Below are positions 1 to 8,661 of a DNA stretch of 22,758 nt, one piece after another. This stretch comes from Isohypsibius dastychi (taxonomy: Eukaryota > Tardigrada > Eutardigrada > Parachela > Isohypsibiidae). The translations under genes were made by a program, and so were the position numbers. How positions within the stretch are numbered: the stretch's first letter is position 1; every line of letters starts with the position of its first letter. A model generated the notes under the pieces. It saw nothing but the letters and a program-made list of their open reading frames with translations. It was not told the origin of the DNA and did not search any database. Where the stretch lies: the NCBI GenBank assembly GCA_034696485.1, contig JAQIWT010000347.1, positions 1-22,758 on the forward strand, written 5' to 3'.

Positions 1-212
1 GATAAATCCACCCCCCCCCCCCCCCAAGTTAGTGAACCAACCAACTGACGCTCTCGTATTCTAGACTTGAATACGCCACTGTCCGTTCTTTTTCGTTTGC
101 TGAAAAGGCTTTGGAGTTTAATTTTAACTTTGAGTTACCTTACCTGGCGAACTCTGTGTGATTATTGGTTGGCAGAAAACCATTTCCCTGGAGTTAAATT
201 TGCGACTTGACA
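1..212. other. 5' flank of the MATH-repeat gene with a poly-C tract
   Basis: This stretch precedes the first start codon of the MATH-repeat gene. It holds a run of 15 C at 11-25 and otherwise ordinary mixed sequence. I see no clear TATA box or other promoter element. A homopolymer of this kind is prone to length error in assembly. Confidence 0.6.
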
Positions 213-2263
213 ATGGCGGGATTGGGAGTTGGGAGAATTGTCAGTCGGATTGATTCCGCATTTCAATCTGGAGATATCTCCAGATTGATTGATGGAGCTA
301 AGGTCATTTGGACGATTCCCTCGTTCTCGACTTTTGCAAACTCGGATATTTTATCACCGGAACAATCAGTGGATCGACAGAATGCAGTTCTTCAAGCGGA
401 AGTCTGGCGGATCAGCTTGACTATCAGATCTATGAAAAGTGTCGGAGGAAATTGGATTGATGTTGACGTTTTTGGTTCTTTGGTTCATCATCTTCCGAAT
501 CCGACTAATCGCAAACTGGATTCAGCTGATATACAGTAACGTCATCAGATATTTTCTTCTGTCTTTCTTGCATTATTGTCTTCTGCAGGTTGTCGTATCT
601 TGGCTCGAAGGGAGATGAATTCAAAAGTTGTACTAAAATTGCATATGTCAATCAGAGCTTCCCGTTCAGGACGATGCAGACTCAACCGGATGTTTTTGGC
701 GGGCTTACTGGAGATGTTGCAACTATCACATGCAGGATGAGGCTGTCGGTTTTAAAAGTTCCAGTGCAGGCTGTTTTGCCATTTGTCAGTGTAAGATTTT
801 CTGTTTTTTCCTTCTTGTGTTTTTTCAGTGAGAGCATATTTTTGTTTGAATAGACTGCCTTTTTTGCAGGCCCCAGATGGTGAGCAGAATGGTGCCGGTA
901 ATAACTTTCATGTCACCTGTGCCAATTCTCCGGTAATTTTGGTTCAGTCCTATTCGGTACAGCGTATTCTCTCTCTTTAATTCGTGTGCTCTGTATTCTA
1001 GACATCACGTCTCATCAATAAACCGATAGCCAAAACATCTGCCAAGCCGTCTAAACCGTCTCCAGTGAGTAAAAACGGACTTCATTCGCTCAATTTTGTG
1101 GTGATATTAGTGATTTTTCGGGGCTGTTTAGTGTGTGGGCACGGTATCTTCTCGATTGGCTAGCAATCCCACTGGCGAAAAACGGTATACACTGGCGTGG
1201 AACATTGAAGATTTTTTCTCACCGTTCAACAAAGAAGAGAACATGACTTCTCCGCCGATTGATCTGCGAGATGATTTGACACCGACGGTAAACACTGGAA
1301 AAGTATTCGACTCTTGGCAAATCAGTCTGACATGCAGAAGAGATGACCGCGCTTCTTTCCGTATATCCGGTTCGATTCGGAGCCATTTCGGCATCAGGAA
1401 ACCGTCTCGCGTGCGACATTAGTAGGATTTGAGTCCTAGTTTATGGTAGGCTCAAGTAGGGTAAATATCTGTTGGTTGGATTTCAGTGTCAACTATATCG
1501 TCAAAGCTCAGCGGAATCGCGGACGTAGCAAAACTGCAGTCATTCCTACAGTTTGGGATCAGTTCGAATTCCCCGCTTTCAACGTGCACACAGATGATCT
1601 GGCTAGCTTCGATGTGAATTTTACAACTGTCCTTTTGTATCCGACGAACATCCATGAACATTCAGCCCCTATAGCCAGACCGTTGCCTGTGATTACGACC
1701 CGTTCTTGCGATCAGAAGTTGGAATCTCTCCCAGACTTGGTGTATTTTATCTTTCATGTCTAATGAGTAACTGGCTGATATGTTTGTGTAAACTTGCCAG
1801 AACGTTGGAGAGATCAAGTCCAGTTTCGCAGAAGATATACAGTCTTATGTTGTGGAATGGACTGTGGAGCATTTCCCTTCACTTGTGAACGGTGACGTTA
1901 ATATGACCTCACCTGTGGTTGATCTGTTCGAGGGGGATAGTCGGAAATTGTTTGATCAGTGGCAGATGAAGTTGCTTGTGGATTCTTGGCGCTCGTGTGA
2001 CGATGGGATTAAATTATACTTGTCTGGATTGTCACGATTTCCCACAGGGGAATCTCGCAAATCGGGTACAGTTAATTTGAGGTGAGGATTTTGGGTTTTG
2101 TCGAAACAGGGCTCGAACTCGAATGCTGGTTTGTGGGTACCGAGGCTTCAAAATCGAGGGAACATTGAAGTGTCTGGGCATCTGAGGTCGGTTTGAAGGC
2201 ATCTTATTCTGCCTTTTTTCGTTGGCCTTGATTTCCAGGGAGACAAAACGATATTCAAACTGA
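213..2263 (+). CDS. Triple MATH/TRAF-like domain protein, eight exons
   Basis: Exons inferred from splice sites and frame: 213-535, 589-790, 870-932, 1002-1064, 1132-1421, 1487-1739, 1801-2081, 2239-2263, giving 499 residues. Introns are 53-157 bases with GT-AG ends. Three repeats each carry the MATH-type pattern W-x-[IV]-x-x-F, then a Ser-Pro, then a second W: W33 (WTIPSF), W240 (WNIEDF) and W418 (WTVEHF). Each repeat's first half ends at a phase-2 donor, which suggests repeat copying with intron positions kept. Repeats 1 and 2 have second halves in the next exon; repeat 3 ends after a few residues at TGA 2261-2263. The linker between repeats 1 and 2 is rich in Lys, Ser and Pro. No signal peptide is evident. 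MATH folds usually bind proteins, often as adaptors; the partner here is unknown. The start ATG at 213 is chosen because a TTG at 207 is an unlikely eukaryotic start. The exon 6 donor could instead be at 1689, and exon 8 is the least certain part. Confidence 0.65.
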
Positions 2264-2536
2264 CCACGTTCATTTTGTGAGTCCTCAGACTCAAGGAGGT
2301 TTTGAAGAAACCACAAAAACTAGTCTTTTATTGCCTACGGTCGCCATTTCAGCTTCCCCATCTGGTCAGCTTCGTATTTTTCCTTTCGTTTTCTCTAATT
2401 CAATTCTGTGAAAGACGCGTGATCATTTCTCGATCTGAGATCAGGATTCTTTTCTCCATGTTATGTAGCTCGCGCAGGCATATTGAACAGAATTGAACTT
2501 TTTGGTGGTTTTTCGACAGTTGGTTTTCGAAAGTTG
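2264..2536. other. Region downstream of the MATH gene, no clear gene
   Basis: One plus-strand frame stays open from 2239 to about 2408, but it fits the upstream splice phase only with a weaker donor at 2066, and its translation does not resemble the second half of MATH repeats 1 or 2. I therefore treat it as unexplained rather than as an exon. Confidence 0.35.
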
Positions 2537-2553
2537 GGCCAACTGAGTTGGCC
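2537..2553. repeat. 17-bp perfect palindrome
   Basis: The sequence GGCCAACTgAGTTGGCC has two perfectly complementary 8-base arms around one central base. It lies just left of the GGCTTGGCAGA foldback region and shares its GGCC/TTGG composition, so it may belong to the same repeat. Confidence 0.7.
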
Positions 2554-2587
2554 GCTATTTCTTGGTCAAATCTTGCCTGGCAATTTT

Positions 2588-2940
2588 AGTTGCCGGCAAG
2601 TAAAGTTTATAGTCGCTTTTCTTTACTCCTGCCAAGCCAGTTTCGGGCAGCAGATCTGTTTTGACAAAAAGTACAGTATAGTCTTTGCGAATGGCTTGGC
2701 CGGTTTGCGAATGGCTTGGCAGACAACGGACCATACCTGGACGTCTGCCACGGTGCAGAATGGCTTGGCAGAAGTATGGCAGATCATTGGTAGATCTAAT
2801 AGAATCAATCCTATTTTGGCAGACGTCAGACCTGCTGGACATCTGCTCTGCCGGCAGATCAATTAGAATTTTTTGGATCTGGCAAACAGCAGATCTGCGG
2901 CTTGGCAGAAGTCGACTATACTCCAAGCTTAAACTTGCGC
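2588..2940. repeat. Foldback repeat region built on GGCTTGGCAGA
   Basis: The left part (about 2588-2660) and the right part (about 2888-2940) are imperfect reverse complements: CAGATCTG, GGCTTGGCAG, CGACTATA and an AAACTT block occur in the same order on opposite strands. Inside, TTTGCGAATGGCTTGGC is repeated in tandem at 2684-2700 and 2704-2720, with further GGCTTGGCAGA cores near 2761 and 2898. Long overlapping frames exist on both strands, but the internal repetition explains them better than coding does. This is probably a degraded foldback-type or MITE-like element; I cannot define its ends or a target duplication. Confidence 0.55.
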
Positions 2941-2944
2941 AAGA

Positions 2945-4177
2945 ACCTAATGAATTACTGGACATTTTTTTTCTTGCTCTTCCTCGGAAAGTGGAGCACG
3001 TTATAACCTCAAGGAACAGAATCAAATGGAAAAACAAGACGTCAATTCAGGATTCATTCTTTGTCGAACAGAAGGAACCAGGGACGTAGCAAACATTAAC
3101 CTATTGATGCCCGCTATGTGAAGGGATCGCATGATTTCGATGAAACTTTGCATTCTGTTCAGAAAAAATTTATAAACCTAACGGAATATTTCTCAACTTT
3201 TTTCGACCAGTGGTCAAAGGGTTACACTGACGGGAAAATTTGTCTTCAGTGGGCATCGCCACATTTGTGGCGATTCCTGTTTCATGAGAAGTTACCATCG
3301 GAATCGGTCATTCTTGGGCCCATTTGAGAATCCAACAAAATTTTACATTGGTCACGAAAGCGGCTAAGGAACGCGGCTTAACAATGATGATGAAGCCGCG
3401 TTCCACACTTCAAACAGCGCAGCTGTACGATATTATTTCCAAATTCCGCACACCATCCTCCGTTTCTTAGAGGTTTGGTATGGAGCGTGTTTAACAACTC
3501 TCTCATATTTCCCAATTTGAGATGCATATCTCAGATCTCCCAAGAAACAGGCAACGAGGGCGACTCTGGCAACAATATCCGCTTAAGTTCTGATCAGCTT
3601 GGGGCCGCTCGGTCTCAATCTTCTGGTTTGACCCCCTTGGTCAAATCGAGTTTTCAAAAGGTGATATCGTATCGTGGTCAACCAACTTTTAGACTTATGC
3701 CTTCTGGAAGTTTTGCAACAGGCGACAAAAACCCTGCTTGATGTTCTTCAGCCACAGACCCAAAATAGCAAGTGGTCAGTTTTTCGTTTGATGTTCAGTT
3801 TTTTCCGGCATAATAAATTTTTGCCATTCTAATAAGCCCAAAAACAAAGAAATCCGATGTTGTGTTCTGGAGATCCATAAACTGGCACCAACCTGTCGAT
3901 GCCCACTGAAGACAGATGTTCCTTCGAAAATTTGAGAGAGTGCCATGATGTCCATTGTTGCTCCAGCCCTTATCCCTTTTGGAGTGTAATGAAACAAGAT
4001 AAAAAGACTTCAGGGAATTTTTGTCTGATTTTTAGGGATAACTGGGGCCATAATATCTGCGTGGAGCTTTCGAAGCCGAAAAAGTGCCAAAATGATCAAC
4101 TTTGACCACGGTCAGCTGGACTCTGCCTCGCGATTTCACCTCAAGTTTTAATTCTAATTTGGGAGTCTCATTTAGTA
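2945..4177. other. No recognised gene; a few short open frames
   Basis: Two plus-strand frames stand out. 3118-3327 includes the residues FFDQWSKGY, which recall the FDQWQ of the third MATH repeat. 3475-3741 follows a plausible acceptor near 3470 and reads VWSVFNNSLIFPNL. They could be decayed MATH-repeat pieces, but the match is short and there is no continuous spliced model. Apart from the hairpin at 3368-3404 I see nothing else. Confidence 0.3.
3368..3404. repeat. Perfect 12-bp hairpin
   Basis: Arms 3368-3379 (GGAACGCGGCTT) and 3393-3404 are exact reverse complements around a 13-base loop containing ATGATGATG. It is not followed by a T run, so it is not a simple terminator. The role is unknown. 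Confidence 0.75.
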
Positions 4178-4345
4178 CTACCAGTTGTTCAAACGTTCTT
4201 CGCTATAACCGTGTTGACGGGAAAATTCGCGACCCCGACCGCCACAAATGTCGTCAGTGGTCAAGAATAGGTTAAGTACTTCAAGATTTTGTTCAAGTGT
4301 AAGGTCTTCCCTCTTTGGGGTATAGGGTTCTTTTCGTTTAGTCAT
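4178..4345 (-). pseudogene. Short frame with possible helix-turn-helix fragment
   Basis: Reading from ATG 4345, the 55-residue product begins with a Lys/Arg-rich tail (MTKRKEPYTPKRED) followed by LTLEQNLEVLNLF and a second amphipathic segment ending ERLNNW. That order vaguely recalls the N-terminal helix-turn-helix of pogo/CENP-B-type transposases, which begins with a basic tail and LTLEEKLEV-like helix. No catalytic domain follows on this strand. It could be a transposon relic or chance; I keep it at low confidence. Confidence 0.2.
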
Positions 4346-4390
4346 TACGACAACAAACCGGTTTTTCGAAATTACAAAAGTTCCGTTTTT

Positions 4391-4666
4391 GTTCACTTGG
4401 TTATAGAGAACCAAAATGAACGACCGGTCCCGGGCCCTCCGCTCAGAGTTCAGAATTCGGAGCTGTTCAGAATTCGGAGATCCCCGCTAACATTAATTTA
4501 ATGGCATCTCATAATAAATTCAATGCCGTATCAGTGTTCAGGTTATAGAGAACCAAAATGAACGACTGGTCCCGTGCCCCCCGTCCAGATTTCAGAATTC
4601 GCCGGTGCCGGAGCCGGAGCCGGAGCCGGAGATAGCGTTCAGAATTCGGAGCGTTCAGATCCGGAG
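4391..4666. repeat. Direct repeats with GTTCAGAATTCGGAG units and a GCCGGA hexamer run
   Basis: About 45 bases starting GGTTATAGAGAACCAAAATG occur twice, at about 4399-4440 and 4543-4584. The 15-base unit GTTCAGAATTCGGAG is exact at 4448-4462, 4465-4479 and 4637-4651, with a variant at 4653-4666. GCCGGA is repeated four times at 4607-4630. Open frames here (Pro-Glu repeats) follow from the hexamer. This looks like a small satellite or part of a dispersed repeat. Confidence 0.7.
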
Positions 4667-5130
4667 CGTTTACTGTATATCGGGTTCATTCAGTTATCGG
4701 TTATCATTCAGTTATATATGGATGGCCCCTAAGTTCTTTAAGTTAAACGATCACGAAGCCGCTGAAAGTCGGTGGTATTCGAACTGAATGAGAAAATTCG
4801 TTTTCCTGAAACAAAAGACAGCAATATAATTGCGACGGATTAGATCCAGAAATGTCAATCAGTGTGACCAGCCCCGGGACATCCTGTGACAATCTTGAAT
4901 TCATCCTTTACTTCCCGTGCTATCTCAACAGTTTCATTTGTGCACTTTTGCCTGAGCAATGGAGCGGCGCAGGTGAAGAATTGATCTTGTTCACTGTCAT
5001 GAAGGCAAGGTCAAAAACTGTTCCTTCACCATAATCTTAACTACCCAGGTCCGACAATCTGGTATTTCCCTTACTGGTTCTCTGACCTGGCAATGCATCC
5101 TGGAGCAAGGGAATTCAAAGGGTGCTGAAA
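4667..5130. other. No recognised gene
   Basis: Short frames of about 60 residues are present on both strands, but none has a recognisable domain, a splice-consistent partner or codon pattern that stands out. I see nothing to annotate. Confidence 0.4.
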
Positions 5131-5132
5131 GG

Positions 5133-5162
5133 TGCAGCCACTGTTTTTTTTCAGTGGCTGCA
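5133..5162. repeat. 11-bp hairpin with T8 loop
   Basis: TGCAGCCACTG at 5133-5143 is the exact reverse complement of 5152-5162, with eight T between. It lies downstream of the tRNA-like sequence when read on the minus strand and may be part of the same tRNA-derived element. Confidence 0.7.
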
Positions 5163-5269
5163 AAATAGAATTGGAATGGAAAAGTCATAAGTGAACAATA
5201 GACTTGAAAATGGATTGTTAATGCAACAACCTGGGGTGCAAAAGGTAAAAACAACCAATTAGTTTATTA

Positions 5270-5342
5270 AACTCAGTGAGGATCGAACCCGCGACCCACC
5301 GACTGTCAAGCCCAACCGCCTTACCAACTCGGACACCGCGAC
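5270..5342 (-). other. Degenerate tRNA-like sequence (tRNA pseudogene or SINE head)
   Basis: Read on the minus strand from 5342, the sequence starts GTCGCGGTGTCCGAGT and has an A-box-like segment (TGTCCGAGTTGGTAAGGCG) and a clear B box (GGTTCGATCC, 5289-5280). This resembles a class-II tRNA such as tRNA-Ser. The anticodon stem pairs poorly, there is no long variable arm, and the 3' acceptor strand that should match GTCGCGG is absent. It is therefore not a working tRNA. A tRNA-derived SINE promoter region is the most likely explanation; I did not find a defined tail or target duplication. Confidence 0.55.
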
Positions 5343-5426
5343 TTATTTAGAAAATGAGTTTTGTTCGTGCTATGAAAGGATATTGTGGACTTGTCATTTT
5401 TCGTTTTCGTGTTCGAAGAGAATGCC

Positions 5427-5792
5427 AATGGAAAATACAGGAAAACAGCATAAAAATGGAAATGCCAGCCCAAAATTTTCCATTCAGGTTCGATTCCACT
5501 TCAGTGAAACAACTCATACAGGGGGTGCGGAAACTGAAAATAGACGCTAAAAGAGATCCCTGAACTTCACATTGAAATTCCATTTCCACGAATGGAAAAC
5601 ACAGGTTCCTGGGCGCGAAAAAAATTTCAGAGTTTTTTCTGCATGTTTCCCGAAAATTCCATTTGTGTTAATGGAAAACACAGGTAATAGAAAGCGATGT
5701 CGAAAAGGAATTTCTCGAGTTGTCGTCAACACCAAATCCACGGTAAACCCATGTGATTTCCATTCCGTTTCCATTCGAATGGAAATCACAGA
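5427..5792. repeat. AATGGAAAACACAGG repeat family
   Basis: The 15-base motif occurs at 5427-5441 (one change), 5591-5605 and 5670-5684 (both exact), and 5778-5792 (changed at the end). Inverted TTTCC/GGAAA pieces lie between them, including the perfect 18-bp palindrome TTTCCATTCGAATGGAAA at 5768-5785. The spacing is uneven, so this is a dispersed short repeat rather than a regular satellite. It falls in the possible third intron of the minus-strand secreted-protein gene. Confidence 0.65.
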
Positions 5793-5860
5793 GAGATTTC
5801 TCGAAAAGCGATGAAATCTTGTAAATCCATTTTTCGTCCGACACATATATGTGTTCTCAC

Positions 5861-6947
5861 CTGCATATTTTATCGGTCACTATATCCAGCTTTTGCTGAG
5901 GCCCGCGAATCCCCTCGCCGCTGACATTATAGCTCTTCATAGTCTCCATCATGTTGTGGTAGCACTGATCGAGCTGTGGACCGCTTTGCCTGACCTCTTG
6001 GACACATTTCATCAGATTTTCGGCTTTCGGTCCAAAGTCGGGTGAGTCACATTTCGAGTACAATAAAAGTCATTAAGTGGACCGCCATCTATGTGGACCA
6101 GTCATGTATGTGGACCACCTTTTACGGAACCGGATTGTGTCCTAATATTTTATTAGAGGGGTCCGAAATTAAGTGGACCACCCCTAAGTGGACCAGTCAT
6201 GTATGTGGACCACTTTTTCAAGAACCGTACGGTATAAAGAAATTCCTTATGTGGACCACCCCAGTTTCCAGGTTACGAAATTCAGATTTCGTTTCAAAAT
6301 AATCTTCGAAATAATCGAAATAACGTTTCAAAGAGTGAAACAACCTAAGCCAGCAGTCGTTTGGGGGTGAATCTGCGGATGCTGATCTTGCAAACTTTTA
6401 ACCTTTCCGCTCTCAAGGGGGCGGGGTGCATGGATATTAAGGGGTCCCCCGGACTGGGAGTGTGGGCGTGCCAGGGGTCCGACATTAAGTGGACCAGTCA
6501 TGTATGTGGACCACTTTTTTCGGAACGGCAGGGTGGTCCACTTAATGACTTTTATTGTACCATTCGGTGTTGATGCGAAAGATATCGCGTACTCGCCCAG
6601 TTACCAAGCTTCCAGACAAAGCTGCGTTATCAGTGGGAATACAATCCAGGAACATCGGTGAGACACGTGTCCAATACTCTCGTCCCACTCTGTCAAAAAT
6701 AAGGTCAATAAACGATTACGATTCATCTGTGGTCGAATCTGACTCACCTGCAGATTTGGGTGAACTGATCAGCGGTCAAAGTGGCATGCGGATTTTTAAA
6801 AAACGGGTAGACAGTCAGCAAGCCTTCACCACTGGTCCAATTGGTTAAAATGAAAGCACGGCTCGTTAATTTGGCTGGGTCACACGTTGACTGAATATTC
6901 GCACGAGCCACAGTCGCCATGATAGCTATGACAACGAAACGGAACAT
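5861..6947 (-). pseudogene. Secreted Cys-containing protein gene split by a MITE
   Basis: Exon 1 (6947-6748) encodes an N-terminal signal peptide, MFRFVVIAIMATVARA, then a mature part beginning NIQSTCDPAKL, and ends at a GTGAGT donor in phase 2. After a 58-base intron (6747-6690, TTTTTGACAG acceptor) exon 2 starts at 6689 and runs to 5861 with a GTGAGA donor, again phase 2. Exon 2 is interrupted at 6061-6557 by a MITE. Removing it with one TA copy joins GAATGG-TA-CTCGAAATG into one open frame (EWYSKC), with several Cys downstream. As it stands, a TAA follows five codons into the element and the frame shifts. A third exon may start at 5533 (acceptor TATTTTCAG, reading SFRTPCMSCFTEVE), but its later part is repeat-like. 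Function is unknown: the signal peptide and spaced Cys suggest an extracellular protein. Confidence 0.7.
6061..6557. mobile_element. 497-bp MITE with 23-bp inverted ends, TA target duplication
   Basis: The ends CAATAAAAGTCATTAAGTGG... (6061-6083) and 6535-6557 are exact 23-base inverted repeats, flanked on both sides by TA (6059-6060 and 6558-6559). A TA duplication is typical of Tc1/mariner-type elements. The interior carries many copies of TRTGGACC or AAGTGGACC; for example TAAGTGGACCAGTCATGTATG occurs at about 6185 and 6487. No transposase frame is present, so it is non-autonomous. Its position inside a coding exon gives independent proof of the boundaries. Confidence 0.88.
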
Positions 6948-7212
6948 CCTGGCGGATGAAAAAAGAGCGACAAACTCAAATGTGGTTTAGGAAATCAAGT
7001 GGTGTGAAACGCCAGATACTAACAAGTAGTTGAATCGAATGCTGGTCTTTGTTTCGAGTCAAAATCATTCGTCAGTCAGACGGAAGATCGCGTCCAGGCC
7101 AGTCTTGTTGGCAGCATTACATTGTCGGAGTTCATGCAAGCTGCAGAACTCACGTAACAATCGCAATGTGATATTTTCAACCATTTTTCGGACTCTGAGC
7201 AAAACAAAGCTG
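6948..7212. other. Upstream region of the secreted-protein gene
   Basis: This lies 5' of the minus-strand gene starting at 6947 and left of the duplicated block. Overlapping frames on both strands have no recognisable domain. I see no convincing promoter element. Confidence 0.35.
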
Positions 7213-7292
7213 GAGAAGCAACCGAAACGAACAAGGCTTTTCGGGATTTGGTGGAAGTGTATCATGACCTATGCTGTGACCAAATATTGTAA

Positions 7293-8624
7293 CTTTATGC
7301 ACGCATTAAAACTCGACCATTTCTTTGTACCCATGAATTTCTATGGTTTGATGTCCTTCGAACTTTTGGGAGTTAATAAAGCGCTTTTGAAAACCTGATG
7401 GCAGCTGATATATTCACAGGAGTTCTAGAACCCAAGAAAGTGTTGTTGTGGTTTCTGCTTTCACAGTTTTGATTATCTGCGTGAATATTTACACGTATGA
7501 AAACAACGTATACATAGATCGACGCACCAACTTGTTTGTCAAGAGAAACCTTAATAACCACACCACAGCGATTCCGAGGCATAAATCTGCCGGTGAATTC
7601 TCCATTTCCATAGCTGAGGCTTTTGGGTACTGAATACAGCTATAATCTGAGCCGGTGTTTCCTATAATCCATCCACCCATATCATGGCGAATATGAAAAT
7701 TGACTTTGGAAAACATATGCACCACAGAAACTTCAATTGAAATTCGAGATTATTACTACTCTTGGTGAACGAAGATGATCGTTGTGTCGCCATCTTATTC
7801 AAGAACCCTTGATTTTATCCGTCACAAGGGGTTTGTTCTACTGAGCTGAAATGAAGAAGCTCAGTCTCTTCGTGTCGCTCGCCTCACGATGTCGGTGGAA
7901 GCAGTGTGAAGAGCTTCCGCTGTAACAGTCTTCCACGACCTCCTTCAATTTTCTGAATGACGAATGTGAATTTCTCGATCTCACTACACAGGAGAGCATC
8001 TTCTTTTCAGAACTAACAGTTGCAATGTCTTCGTCTCTCGGCAAAATTGTCAAGAAGGTGACACAGTCATCGCTTAAGCAACCCGTTCGTGCTACTGACA
8101 TAAAATGGGGGCTTGCCCATTCTCAACAGTATTCAAGCGAGGGCAGACAGAAACAATCTGGAAAGATCCACATCTTGGTTTAGAATTTGTTGATTCGTTA
8201 TTTGTTGCTAACGTAATGGAACCGGTCCGCTCGTTATGAAGTCAGAATCCTCAGAAACTGTTATAACTCATTTCCCTATCTATCGACACTGTACTTCAGT
8301 GTAATTATAGTACCGCAGCACTACATTTTACCGCAAAACTTGACGGCGGCCTACCGGCGTTTCGGTAGTTCGTTAGTGGCTCACCAAACCGAGCAAAAAA
8401 TGCGACCATTTACAACCATTGATTGCGTTGCGTTTCTTCAACATAACACCCCGATGGGATAAAATAGTCAATCAAACGATAGAGAAAATACCCATCAATA
8501 CATAAACTGTTTGAAGAACTGCTTTATATTCAGGTAATCGATTAATAGGTACTAAATCGGGTGATTTTTCGCCGACCAATGGCTTGAATTTTAGGTGGGA
8601 GGTTTCGGAGTTACCCTTACTCCA
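7293..8624. other. Gene-free duplicated 3' flank of unit A
   Basis: The stretch is similar to 12472-13700. One minus-strand frame (7582-7376) stays aligned without gaps with a minus-strand frame at 12740-12550 (both read DKQVGA, VNIHADN and NTFLGSR), but most other positions differ in amino acid, so I do not call a gene. Other frames here have no counterpart in unit B. Confidence 0.45.
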
Positions 8625-8630
8625 TTTATT
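8625..8630 (-). promoter_or_regulatory. AATAAA polyadenylation signal
   Basis: The complement of TTTATT gives AATAAA on the minus strand about 32 bases after the stop codon of the kinase pseudogene (8662). I did not find the same hexamer at the matching place behind the intact copy. Confidence 0.45.
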
Positions 8631-8661
8631 TCTCGCTTCCAAACGTTAAACCAAGATCTTG

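Noticed and set aside
2555-3089. Long frames on both strands across the GGCTTGGCAGA region
   Set aside because: They arise from repeated sequence without stops and have no domain.
4607-4630. Pro-Glu repeat protein
   Set aside because: The frame is short and produced by four copies of one hexamer in a repeat region.
5270-5342. Functional tRNA gene
   Set aside because: The acceptor 3' strand is missing and the anticodon stem pairs badly.
5547-5846. Frames of 80-99 residues on both strands near 5.6-5.8 kb
   Set aside because: They consist mainly of the AATGGAAA repeat family.
6061-6557. MITE 1 acting as a new intron (introner-type)
   Set aside because: A GT is present at one edge on the minus strand, but no AG lies near the other edge in either direction, so clean removal by splicing would not restore the exon.
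6061-6557. CRISPR-like array from the regular TGGACC repeats
   Set aside because: Spacing is irregular, repeats are short, the region has inverted ends and TA duplications, and the genome is eukaryotic.
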